Assembly (NCBI GenBank): GCA_050084985.1
Contig: JBITNC010000001.1
Coordinates: 190,650,001-190,714,000, forward strand
DNA from: Nageia nagi
Taxonomy: Eukaryota; Pinophyta
DNA length: 64,000 nucleotides
Direction: 5' to 3'
Shown here: one piece after another, positions 47,390-58,199 of the stretch
How the letters are laid out: every line of letters begins with the position of its first letter
Numbering within the stretch: position 1 is the first letter of the stretch
Notes under the pieces: generated by a model
Told to the model about the DNA's origin: nothing
Seen by the model: only the letters and a program-made list of their open reading frames with translations
Databases searched by the model: none
Made by a program: the position numbers and the translations under genes

Positions 47390-49005
47390 GAGTTCTTTTC
47401 ACACCTTTAACCTAATTCTTATTCTCATCCTCTTTTTGAATTTGTCAAACCTCTTGTCAAGTCTTTAATTGAATTCGTGAAGCCTCATGTTGATTCTCAT
47501 GGCCTTGTCAAGTATAATACTTTGAATCTTTTATCTTCATTGTAATATGAATAAAAAATTGAGATTTTACCTATCATTGAAGCCAAGCCATTTTAATCCA
47601 TTCTTGAACCTTCATATCAAATTCAATTGATTTAATTACAACCTTGTCTTAATCCTCAACCACCATTTTTTGATACAATCCTCCTTACTCCTTAACCACT
47701 TGGGGGGCAATCTTCTCAAATAGATCACGTAGTATCATTAGCCATCATATCCCCTAATAAATTCATCCCTATCCCTTCTAAATAAAATTTCATTCCCCTA
47801 CAAGCAACCATCATTTCTTCATGTCCTAAATATTCTCATCCTACCAATCACATAATTAATCTACCTCTTGTACCTCAAGATACGATTAAAATGCTTATTA
47901 TCAGAATTCAAAATCTTGAGGATCTTCTTGCTAGCCATAATTAAAAATTTATTATAATCTAATTATCTATGAGCCTATTCATCTAGCTATTTTTATTAGA
48001 CCTTATTTGACTCACTTTCAAGTTCTTGTAGATGCAAAATTCATGGAAAAGGAGAATCCTTAGAATCATCTTCAATCATTAAAATACACATGCTACTTAA
48101 TACATCATCATGATTCACTCATGTTGCATACTTTTCTCATTAATCTTGCTAATCAAGTCCTTGATAGATACAACAATCTTCACTACCATTATATCTTCAC
48201 TTTCAATTAATTGACCTCTCAATTTCTATAATGTTATGCCTTCAACATACTTAGTAAAACCTCTTTTTTATATGCTTGCAATAAAAAAATTAAAGATGAA
48301 TCATTAATTGATTTTTTCACTTTATGGAGGGATTCAATAAGTAACCTCATCTTATTCATGTTTGAGATTGAACTTACCAATCTATTTACAAAATATTATG
48401 GAAAACACATTATTTCAACTCTTCGAGTTCATTCCTTTTAGTCCCTTGAATTACATGCATTCACCATCCCCCAAAAACTTGAAGATCTTGCACTAGCTAA
48501 GATTCATGTCTATATCATTTAACCAATTGCTCAACCCTTTCATCAAATAGTTTATTAATCATTTCACTCTCAATCAATCCATTGCCAAGCTCTTTATGAT
48601 CAATCTCATATATAATAATCAAAACATTAATTTACACCTCTTGGTGAATCCTTAACCTTTGCATCCATATTCATGATATAATTCTAATCATATTACCTTC
48701 AATTTGAAACTTCAATGATTTTGAATCAAGGCCTCAATGGTACAAGGAGTTAAAGTATTATCAGTTTGATCACATTCATGCTCATGATACTGAGTAGTGT
48801 CAATAGCTAAAATACTTAGTCCAAGATTTTATTGATTATGGAGCCATCGATCTATGGATAGTCTTAATTCCTCTTTATTGCAACAATAGATTCTTGTGTC
48901 ATATCCTAGACTAAGTCATTGTACACTCATACATATTTTTGGAGAAATAAGAAGAGTTAGTTTGGGTATAATCAATTTTGATCTTTTACTATTTGATAGA
49001 ATGTT
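47390..49005 (+). pseudogene. Ty3/gypsy gag relic (second giant-type element)
   Basis: In one main plus-strand frame the region 48030-48520 reads MEKENP-stop-NHLQSLKYTCYL, HHDSLMLHTFLINLANQVLD, RYNNLHYHYIFTFN, LSKTSFLYACNKKIKDESLI and DFFTLWRDSISNLILFMFEI. This is the order of the retrotransposon gag domain ('P--HL-.-F', 'D-L---FP-SL---A--WY-NL', 'F---F', 'Q-..-ESL-DF--RWR'). Upstream (47390-48000) is Pro/Ser/His-rich sequence with many stops. No protease or RT follows; instead repeats and non-coding DNA begin at about 49000. It differs from the gag at 10200-10840 in sequence but has the same block order. Confidence 0.65.
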
Positions 49006-49008
49006 TAT

Positions 49009-49325
49009 ACTTAGTCAATTTTAAACATTTTTGTTTGATTTTGATAGAGATCCAATAGTATTGGAGTGAACAAAGTTTGTTGGAATAATGACAAAATAGA
49101 ATGGTGTTTAATACTTAGTCAATTTTGAACATTTCCTATAGTGTTTGATTTTGGTAGAGATCCGAAAATATTGAGATGAACAAAGTTTTTTGGAATAGAA
49201 ACAACATAAAATAACATTATACTTAGCCATTTTTCCAACATTTTATAGAGCATTTAATTTTCATAGAGATTTGATAGAGCAAAGTAGACTAAATTTTGCC
49301 AGAATAGTAGGAAAATTAAATAACT
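49009..49325 (+). repeat. Tandem repeat, three units of ~106 bp
   Basis: Units start at 49009, 49113 and 49221 with 'ACTTAGTCAATTTT' type sequence, and each contains 'GAGATCCAATAGTATTGGAG' or a variant and 'GTTTGTTGGAATA' or a variant. Confidence 0.8.
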
Positions 49326-52300
49326 TTATTTTCTTAAGTACAAGTCTTGTCGATGGTGATTAATCACACATCATGATCAATCATAGTCAAATTAACCACC
49401 TAAAGTATTCCAATTTTGAGATTTGAGTTACAACCATCTAGTTCAAAATATGCATAAAAAATTCCATCGAAATTATGTGTTTTCTTTTGTATTTGATTTT
49501 GACAGGTCTATTCAAATCCAGATACCTGTAAATATTATTGAAACTATGATAAAATATATTTTCCTTTCAAGAAGATGATTGCAATTCTCATATTAAATTC
49601 TTCAAGTTCTATTCAATTTAGAGGGTGTTAATACACACAAAAGGATGATTCATATATTTGAATACTTGAATATGACTTGGAAATCTTATTAAAGTATCAA
49701 ATCTAATACTTTTGTAAATATCTAGTAAGGTATAGATATTTTAGTTTTTAATAAGTTTGTTAAAGATTAGTTAGAAGACATTTATCAAAAAATAAACTAT
49801 ATGTAATACCTCCATTGATGGATAAGGGGTTGGATATAGTATATATTGCCCCTATTTTGTACTAGCACCATTGACTATGAAATACAACTTATTTCTTAAT
49901 CTCTTAACTATGATCTATCTTTCATTATTCTTGTTGTGTAATATATTTTTTTGCACTTTGTGGAATATGAAAATTTATCAATAGTTAATTTGTATCTGTA
50001 AAGCACTTTGTAAAGCATAATTACTTGGAATTTCATATTTTATGTGGTTGCTATTAAATCAAACTATCTAATCAGCTTAGATTTTGTTATAATGCATGTT
50101 TGTGTTGGTTTGGATATTTATTTTACGTATTTGCAACCCATTTATTTAGCATTTTAAGTTTGCCTTAGTTTTGCAAATTTATTTTCTACACCTTTACTTT
50201 TAGTAAATCCCAATATGATCCTAATAGGAACTAGCTTTCTTTAGAGATGGACTTTTAGTCCTAAATATCATTCATTATAATTATAGATGTGACTCAGATA
50301 CATGGGTATGTGTGAAAATTTACCACATCTCAATAAATAGTCATCCTATCCATTCATTAACTCTAGTATTTGGGCTCACATCAACCATCCATGCCACACA
50401 TCATAAGTCATCTCAAAAAGCTAGGGTTACAACCTCACAACTATATCCTTTCATCCCAAGCCTTTTAGCTAGGGACATATCATCATCATTCCTTTTTAGG
50501 GATATTAATTTTCATCATATTTATATCATAAATTCAACAAGTTTATCATAATTGTAAAAGTGAAACCTACTATCATTATCAAGTCATCCTCATATTACCC
50601 TAGGGGGGACATATTGTGAATCTAATCAAAATATCAAAGAAAATCATAAATCAATAAAAGATGTGCATATGATACTTCCTTCATGATTGGTTTTAAATCT
50701 AATAAAATCTTAATGAATTTAAAACCTAAATATGTCAAAATACACTTAGGTCTATGCACTTGATGGAATTAAAAATTTGATGTGCCCGAATGCAATGGTC
50801 AAGAGTGCCACTTTCATACCTATCTCATTTTGCATCATAACCTTACATAGTTATATATCCATATTATCTTCACAATTCACTTATTTTTTATAAGAAAATT
50901 ATATTTCAGCTTGATCTTGTTTCATTACAAGATAATTTCAAGGATGATAATACTTTATGATCCAACTTGGACCTCTAATGAAGCAATCCAAATGAGTTCA
51001 TGATAATCCTTATTCACCTCCATACCATGATTCATAATTCTCACATATAATGGATGAGATCAAATTCATAATCATTCAAAAATCAAAAATCAAATTCAAA
51101 CTCAAGAGAAAAAACCAAAAATCAATGTAAAAGTCAATATCAAAAGCAAAGCAAAGTCAAAAGCAAATAAATATCTAACTTAAGTAAAAGTAAGAAGGTT
51201 CAACGAAATCCAAGAAAGTTAAAAATAAAAAGTTAAAAATCTAATGTTATCATCTAGTGAAGAGCTAGTACATTGATTGGTCTTCACCCCTTTTCAACAA
51301 AGTTGCAAATCACATCCCCTAAGCTACTTTTTGTCATGCAAAAATTTGGCCCAAATCATGTGTATAGGAAGGTCAAGAAACATCTCACCCTTGATAATGC
51401 ATGTTCGCTTAATAGGCAAAGCCTAATATATTCCATATGTTTGCCTTCATCATATTTTCACATATAATCATTGTTAAAGCATTCTATTTTCTACCTAAGA
51501 AACATACTATCCTTAACCTCTGGTTGTCACAAATGGGCATATAGTCTACAAAAATAAAGTCTTTCACATAGACCATAATGTGATAAGATATCTAAAATAA
51601 TTCAATTTACATTACATACAATCAAATAAAGCATAATTAAATTAAATAAACTCATGTAAGGAAATAAATTCATATTTTACAAAAATACTAAAATCCCTTC
51701 AATTTGCATCCAAAAAGGCACCTCCAAGTCATTAACTCAAAAACTATTAGTCACAAGTTCATTGAACTTTGATTTGTAATATCAGATTTTAAGTTCATAT
51801 CATCAACAATAATAAACATTTTGAATCCAAATTATTATTCTCATCAAATTTTCTCGGCCTTGAAATTTTTTACCTTTAAAAGTTATAAATATATTTAACT
51901 TATTAAACATAAAAAATAATCTCCAAAGTCTATGAAATCTTATTCCTAGTATTCTTGGTAATATAAAAAACTCAAGCAAAAAAGATGGATTTTTAATTCG
52001 ACCTCATCTCAAGAAAAAATAAAGATACAATGAAGAGTAACATTTAAAGATCACCCTATAGTAAATTAACCTTTTGTAAATTATCAATCAAAGTGGTGAT
52101 CAATTTTGGCTTCAAAAATTGGTCAAATCACCTCCATTTTCAAAATCGTCAATTCTTGCTTTTATAGTTTCATTTTTTTAATCATTTGCATGTTTCCATT
52201 TTCAAAATAGACATCACCATTCCTTATTATCACTTATCAAATTTCATCTTTCATACATTTTGAAAATTTGTGCAAAATTGTTAAGTTCATTTTATGCTCA

Positions 52301-52679
52301 ATTTTCACCATTTGTTAACATGCAATTTTTTGTATTTTGGTCCTTGTATCATACCAATTCATTTATATGTAATTTATTAGTTCCATTGTTTAGGTCTAAT
52401 TTATTATATTTTTCATGTATGTATGAATCATTTATCCAATTTTTTAATCTTTATCTAGTTCATTAATCCCATCATGTTGTCAGCATTGTATCTAATTTAT
52501 TAGGTTCATTTCTTAGATCTAATTCATTTTACTATTTATATTCCAATTTACTAGGTTCATTTCTAAGATCTAATTTTATTGTCATTATTAGGTTCATTAT
52601 TTGAATCTATTTCATTAGATTTGTCATCTTGGTTTCATAATTTTCTTCATCATCTTCATCTAATTCATTTTAGTTATTT
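49326..52679. other. Long AT-rich stretch without recognisable genes
   Basis: I find no domain on either strand. Local features are a TCAAAA/GTCAAA-rich tract at about 51060-51175; a G-run 'CTAGGGGGGACATATTGTG' near 50600, which resembles the purine-rich junctions of Tat elements; and short degenerate repeats of 'TTAGGTTCATTTCTTAGATC' type at about 52440-52640. If 45251-55850 is one element, this is where pol should be but is missing. Confidence 0.45.
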
Positions 52680-53025
52680 ATCAATCATATTAACATTCAT
52701 ATATTATCATCAAGTCTATAACATCGTATCATCAAAATAAAAATCTTATTAAATCAAAATTAAAGTATGTATATCATCACGTAATCCATAACATCATATA
52801 ATCATCACATAAAAAGGAAATATCATCAATATAAATCATACATCATCAAGAGTCATAATCATCATTATATATGCATGTAATCATTATCATACTAGCATAT
52901 CAAATATCATCATCATCATTTATCAAACATGTTATCTACATCATCATATATCATATCAAATTGACATTGTAACATCATAAACATCAAATATATCTCATCA
53001 TCATACATCACATCAAATCAGCTAC

Positions 53026-53028
<3 letters not shown>
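52680..53028. repeat. ATC-rich degenerate tract
   Basis: Many ATC/CATCAT triplets ('TATCATCATCATCATTTATC'), resembling 21200-21620 at the same position next to the first PMD pseudogene. Confidence 0.6.

Positions 53029-53086
<58 letters not shown>
53029..53086. repeat. (TA)n microsatellite
   Basis: Uninterrupted TA run of about 28 units next to the hairpin at 53087. Confidence 0.95.
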
Positions 53087-53087
<1 letters not shown>

Positions 53088-53253
53088 CTAGAGAGGATCA
53101 TAGGGTTGATGTATTGATTTGACCATGATTTTAGGCCCTAAGTGGCTAGATGTACATTATTATTATATATATATTAATAATAATGTACATGTATACACTC
53201 AAGGCCTAAAATCATGATCTAATCAATACATCAACCTTGTGACCCTCTCTAGC
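53087..53253. repeat. 167-bp long inverted repeat (hairpin)
   Basis: The left arm from 53087 (GCTAGAGAGGATCATAGGGT...) and the right arm ending at 53253 (...CTTGTGACCCTCTCTAGC) are reverse complements over nearly their full length of about 78 bases. They meet around 53165-53175 in an ATATATAT centre. About ten mismatches by eye, mostly C/T or G/A. It could be a foldback MITE, with the adjacent TA run as target or expansion, or a transcribed hairpin. It lies at the downstream end of the antisense PMD pseudogene. Confidence 0.9.
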
Positions 53254-53279
53254 TAGGGTCCTATGAGCCCCTCTATCTA

Positions 53280-55260
53280 GAATCATAAGAGCCTTGCTGC
53301 TCTGGAGGGATCCTTGACTAGGTATCCCTAACCCTCTCATTTGTCAACATTAGAGTCCTAGAAGAAGTATAAGAAGATCCAACACTAGCATGTTCCCTAG
53401 GAGATCGAAACTATCCTAAAAATCCTCCCCTAGAAGATGATGATACATAAATACCCATATTTTGCATTGATCCCTTTGATGGTACATGAGCTTCCCTATA
53501 TCCAACTAGGGGGTGTGGTGTTATTCAAACTTGAATGTATCTAGGTAATTCCATCAACCATATCTTAACAATCCCCTAGTAATAATCCCTCTCAATACCC
53601 ATGTTTGTAATAACCAAAGGAGATGTTGAGGGCCTTACCCCACTGCCATCTCTAACCTAGAATTGCTACTATAATCATTATATCTCTTTCCTCTTATTAT
53701 CCTTATGCAAGTGATATTTATCCCACTCTACTTTGTATCATAGCCTATAACTATCCAAAAGTTGAGTCTTTTGGAGTTGCTATGTAGTGCCTATTAATAT
53801 GTGCCTACATAAATGTAATATACATCATGTATTTTCTTACCTAAATCTCTACCTGTGTGAGTAGACTTTGGATCCCATCCCTCTCCTTGAGAGCTTGATC
53901 ATGCTCAAATTAAACCTCATCAACCTAACATTGTAGTTAATCCACTACATGTATATCAAGAAAGAGAAATCCATATATATTTCCATCTCTTCTAATATCA
54001 TCTCCATCACCATCTCCTCCACCAATATCTATGGTTGTGAAATCATCCCTTGGGGCCTCCTCCTCACTTGCAACTATGATATCTACTCCTACTATTACTT
54101 TCCTTGAGGTCTCTACTTGATATACCCATCAATGGATCCTTCTTCCATGATCACCATCTTGCTACTCTTCCAACCATGCATCATACTCTGTATTCATGCC
54201 CACATCATCATCATCAATAATATAGACCCTTACCTCATCAATAGGTTTTGGCTCTACATACTGTGACTTAAGCAGGTGCTCCTCATAAGGAAATTATCTA
54301 TATAACACAAGGGAAAGAGATACATCTTCCCTAATCCCAAATTTATGGGTCACCCATCCTACTAAAAATACTCAATAAAATATGACTGGATATTATTAAG
54401 CCATTATCCCTACAAAATACCTATTAACTATGCCATATTTGTATATCACTAAGGGAATTTCACATAAGGGTGCCATCTAATATGACTTGATACTAATCTA
54501 TCAAGTACAAACTTGTAGTATTCTAAGCCTCTTATTATGCCATGATCATGGTGTACCATCATATCCTATTTCCATTTGGATAAACAAATAGGAAACTCAA
54601 CTCTCATTGCAAACCCTATGTCTAGTAACTTGATCGATCATATAATAGTGATGTGCTCATATGACCAAGCTTGTAGTGTAATCATCATACTCATCCCAAT
54701 TATTTATGCTCGTGTCCATGAAAATAGCTCCCTATAATAATATGCTAACAAAGTGGGGTCCTACACAAAGATTGTGCAATGCTCATACATACTTGCAATA
54801 ATGTGCACCAAACTCCATGAAAACCTACCATACCCTAAATCTGATAATGCATAATAGTAGATTATCAACATAAATAAAACACATAATCAGTATGAATATT
54901 TCTACCTCATATAATAGCCTTGGTGTAAAACTACCTATGGTAAATTAAATCTCATCTATATTTGTTTGACCAAAAAATCGTACAAGTTGCATCTTCTGTT
55001 GTGTCATATCAACCATGTGCATAATGCAATCAAAAGAGTCTATAGGTGGGAAGATAAAAGGTACATATATGTGTGTCCCATCTCTCTAAAAGATTTTATA
55101 GTAATGAAAATTCAAAATGAATCTATGACATGAATGGATCAACTACAAAATCCACCACCTACAAAAACTCATGTTCCTCCCTCATCAAGAGAGGCATAAT
55201 ATCATCCATCAACCTCAGATACTGAGACCAAAAATCAAATATATCCTACAACTACACCAT
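53280..55260 (-). pseudogene. Second PMD (plant mobile domain) pseudogene
   Basis: The minus strand matches the PMD pseudogene at 21640-23690 in order. It has TLQAWSYEHITI in place of TLHAWAYEHMTV, then FAMRVEFPICLSKWK with DMMVHHDHGIIRG and LVSSHIRWHPYVKF. Downstream is an acidic, stop-rich tail near 54180-53950 (MMMMWA, MEEGSIDGYI). The N-terminal part (54950-55260) is poorly kept: FDCIMHMVDMTQQKM and FFGQTNIDEI can be read but the 'TFHLP' block is not clear. More decayed than the first copy. The neighbouring ATC-rich and TA tracts on its left are also shared with the first copy. Confidence 0.6.
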
Positions 55261-55850
55261 TTTATATTTTAAGTCAAAAAAATCTAAATAGTAAAAATCA
55301 CATGCAAGCATCTTGTATCACAAGGTATTTGGTCCAAATTGCATGCACTCAACCCATATCTATAGCAATTATAGATTGCTAATGATCATAACCCTAACCC
55401 TCATAATTCATGGTGATCATGCATGATCACTTTGTAATCAGTCCTAATCATAAATAATTGATGATTGGTTTGGCCCTCATCCATGATCGTGTCTATCAAA
55501 ACCCAAAAAAATTTAAAATATACTAACATATATATCCAAATCATAAACAACCCTAGGGTTTTATCTTATAAACCTATATAAGATGTTTTTAAACTAGTTT
55601 GGGCATTTTTCACTAGTTAATTTTCTTAAAACTAAAATTCCTAGGTTTTGTAGGTAACATAAGGTTTTTTGTCATTTTATTCTCTACATCTTGCAAAAAT
55701 GAAATCCATAAAGCTCTATGGTTCATTTTACCCCATTAAACTAGTTCATTTCATCCTAAAAATGAAAAATAAAAGGAATGGGATTTAAAACCTACCTCAT
55801 CCCTCATCATATGATAGTGGTGTGATGGTATAGGGGGCCCTCCTCCTGGG
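55261..55850. other. Upstream region of the second PMD copy
   Basis: AT-rich and non-coding. Its end (about 55790-55850, 'ACCTACCTCATCCCTCATCA' and 'GGCCCTCCTCCTGGG') resembles 23970-24030 beside the first copy, so the two PMD regions share sequence beyond the gene. A chromovirus LTR begins at 55851. Confidence 0.4.
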
Positions 55851-56233
55851 TGTTAGGAACTCATAAGACCTAAAATGGGATTTGACACAAATAATAGAGA
55901 AAATATGTTGTACCAATAAATCTAAATGACAACAAAATAGAAATATGAATTAGAATATTAGCAAGATCATAATAGAGAATTTTACTAATAGCAAACTAAA
56001 TCATAGGCCACTTCCTCCTTACAACTCAAAAATAATATATTTTCCAATATAATATTTATTCCTCTCCTACACTTATTTATAATCCTCCTATCCTAACCCT
56101 AATCGATCATTAATATAAAATGGTGATTCACCTTACAAACTATGTCAATCCACCTTACAACTTAATATATGCTGATAATCTAATTAATTAACTAAGATAT
56201 TATAAGTAAATATTAGGATATGGTATACTAACA
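55851..56233 (-). repeat. 3' LTR of a second chromovirus
   Basis: TGTTAGGAACTC...ATACTAACA, 383 bp, followed on the right by a purine tract (minus strand) and a chromovirus integrase tail, so it is the 3' LTR of a minus-strand element. The other LTR is not in the window. Its sequence is unlike the 34539 LTRs. Confidence 0.75.
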
Positions 56234-56254
56234 TACCACCCCCTTAAAAGAGAG
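56234..56254 (-). promoter_or_regulatory. Polypurine tract of the second chromovirus
   Basis: The minus strand reads CTCTCTTTTAAGGGGGTGG just before the 3' LTR start TATGTTAG, with the G-run adjoining the LTR. Confidence 0.7.
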
Positions 56255-56734
56255 ATTTATCCTTAAGGTTGAAAATTAGAAAACTCTTATCAAAGCTGAT
56301 GAAGTATCTCCCAAGTTGAATCTTTAAAGGCCAATTTGTACCACTAGATAAGAACTTCAGTAATGGTGTGGTTGCAAAGTTGACATGTGTAATATTCTAG
56401 AATTGCTTTAGGTTTAATCATAATAGAGTCATCCTATGTGAATTTAGGTAGTTTAATTTGAACCATGGCTTGGGAATCTAAGACCTTAATATAGGAAAAA
56501 TTAAAGATAAGGTGAATCTTAGAAGATGCATGTAGTGCTAATGTTTATGTTATAGGTCCAATACGTTAAAGTATTTTGTAAGGCACATAAAATTTGAGAG
56601 ATATATTTTAGGGTCCTTCTATATTGAGAAATGTTTTTGGTATGGTTGAAGCCCTAAGAATACTATGTTTCCTTATTGGAATTCACTCTTAACATATTTT
56701 TAATTAACTTGAATTATTATATGGTTTTGAGCCA
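56255..56734 (-). pseudogene. Second chromovirus: integrase tail and chromodomain
   Basis: Minus-strand blocks in order: KSEFQ-stop-GNIVFLGLQPYQ (for 'EFQ-GD-VFLRLQPY'), PKIYLSNFMCLTKYFNVLDL (for 'KLSPKFYGPYKIL-RIG'), IPKPWFKLNYLNSH, ITHVNFATTPLLKF and GTNWPLKIQLGRYF, then NLKDKSLFKGGGM at the very end. The last part corresponds to a chromodomain ('VLVQW-NWP---ATWED') read across one frameshift, ending at the purine tract. The rest of pol is missing because a copia-like LTR begins at about 56735. Decayed but in register with the first chromovirus. Confidence 0.65.
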
Positions 56735-57192
56735 TGAAGAAATTAACCCTTTCTAAATTAACTTATAATCTCCCAAGATCTTAAGAAGGCACTTACAACA
56801 TCAACATAATAGCATAATAAATCAAGCTAATTTCATAAATAACACACAATATAAAGTGGTTCCTCCCTCCTTGGGAGTACGTCCACTAATTAATATCTTC
56901 TTATTCTCAAGGATCTCTCTTAGAAAATCTATTCTCTCTCTCTCTACACTCTAAACTGATAGCAAAGCTTGCATTACAATTGTGTAACTAGAGAAGGGGA
57001 GGGTTTTTCTCTTTTTATAAGAAAAAAGCCACTATATTATTATTTTTTTCTATTTTTAATCCTTTACCTATTTTAAATCCTATTCTTATTTTTCTTTCCT
57101 TAATGCTTTAAGGTATCTAATGATACTTTAAGCATTAAGTGAATTTACATTAAAGAGAAATATTACACAATATTACATTATAAATTCTAACA
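56735..57192 (-). mobile_element. Copia-like LTR cutting the second chromovirus
   Basis: Starts near TGAAGAAATTAACC and ends TTCTAACA, containing 'GGGAGTACGTCCACTAATTA', a CT-rich run and a TATA-like 'CTTTTTATAAGAAAAAAG'. Right of it the minus strand reads TATTATATTAAGAGCGAG, a possible purine tract. The left end is approximate. Confidence 0.5.
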
Positions 57193-57869
57193 CTCGCTCT
57201 TAATATAATATTGGGATAGAGCATAGAGAAAAGAAGAAAGATAAAGTAAGAAAGAGTTCTCCTCCAAAGAGGTACAAGTGGAGATGAGAACTTTTACATC
57301 ATTGAGAAATAAGCAAGATCTTAGTTTGAGACTCACTACAATACAATTTGACAAAATGATTTATAATACAATCATTAACCATAACTAGTTTCACTATAAG
57401 TGTAATCGATTAACACTAAGTTCACATGTGATCCTCCATGAGCCTACCCATCCAAACTAAGTAACCTACATTCTCAAGATGAAACCTACAAGCTATAAGA
57501 AGCTCATAAATAAGATCATTTAGATGCATAATATAACATTCATATCAATCACAAGATAAATGAACTAAGTAATGTCATCCATAAATTGATCAATGATACA
57601 CTATAAGTCATTACAAAGATGCCAAGCTAATACTTATGATCATCTGATGTATATAGAAATATTTATTGATCAATAACAAAAATAGCATATTCATATATAA
57701 CTAACTCAAATATGGATAACCAAATACTACCAACAAATACATATTGATTCCTCATATAATGATAACATAAAACAGAATGTACCATGAGTTCCTCACACAA
57801 AGTAAAGTAACCATGAAGGTGTACATTTAGATTAACACTATACAAAAAAATAGCCTCCTAAGGATAAAT
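57193..57869. other. Decayed copia LTR/UTR sequence
   Basis: No coding domain. It lies between the LTR and the extra copia C-terminus, and probably consists of 3' LTR or untranslated sequence of that copy. Confidence 0.35.
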
Positions 57870-58115
57870 TTTTCATCACAAATATGAATTCAACCTTCAC
57901 TCCCCCTTCAGGATAACTTCACTACCATAAGAAACTTTCAAAGTGTGCATAACAAAGTTTCTAAAGTGGCTAGTGAATAAATCAAGAGAGTCAAAGTTAG
58001 ATGAATAGAGCTATAATTGTTTCATCAAGAACTTTCTCCCTAATATAATGTGCTTGGATTTATGGTACACTATAAATTATCACTAAGATGTCAAGCCATT
58101 ACTTATATTCACCAA
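57870..58115 (-). pseudogene. Extra copy of a copia pol C-terminal end
   Basis: The minus strand reads KSKHIILGRKFLMKQ for the usual 'KHI-..-FIREKVL', then SSNFDSLDLFTSHFRNFVMH (for 'Q-AD-FTKPL') and VSYGSEVILKGE. A purine run (CCTGAAGGGGGAGTGAAGG) follows where the 3' LTR should start. The same segments occur in the main copia relic at 58200-58400, so the window holds two copia 3' ends in the same orientation, either nested insertions or a recombination product. Confidence 0.5.
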
Positions 58116-58199
58116 ATAGAAGAAAGTATAAATAGAGTATACAAACCAAACAAAAGTTCAACAACTTTATTAAGAAGGAAGTAGTTACAATAGATTCAA

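Noticed and set aside
53087-53253. microRNA precursor
   Set aside because: A hairpin alone is not enough; a MITE explains it as well and there is no expression evidence.
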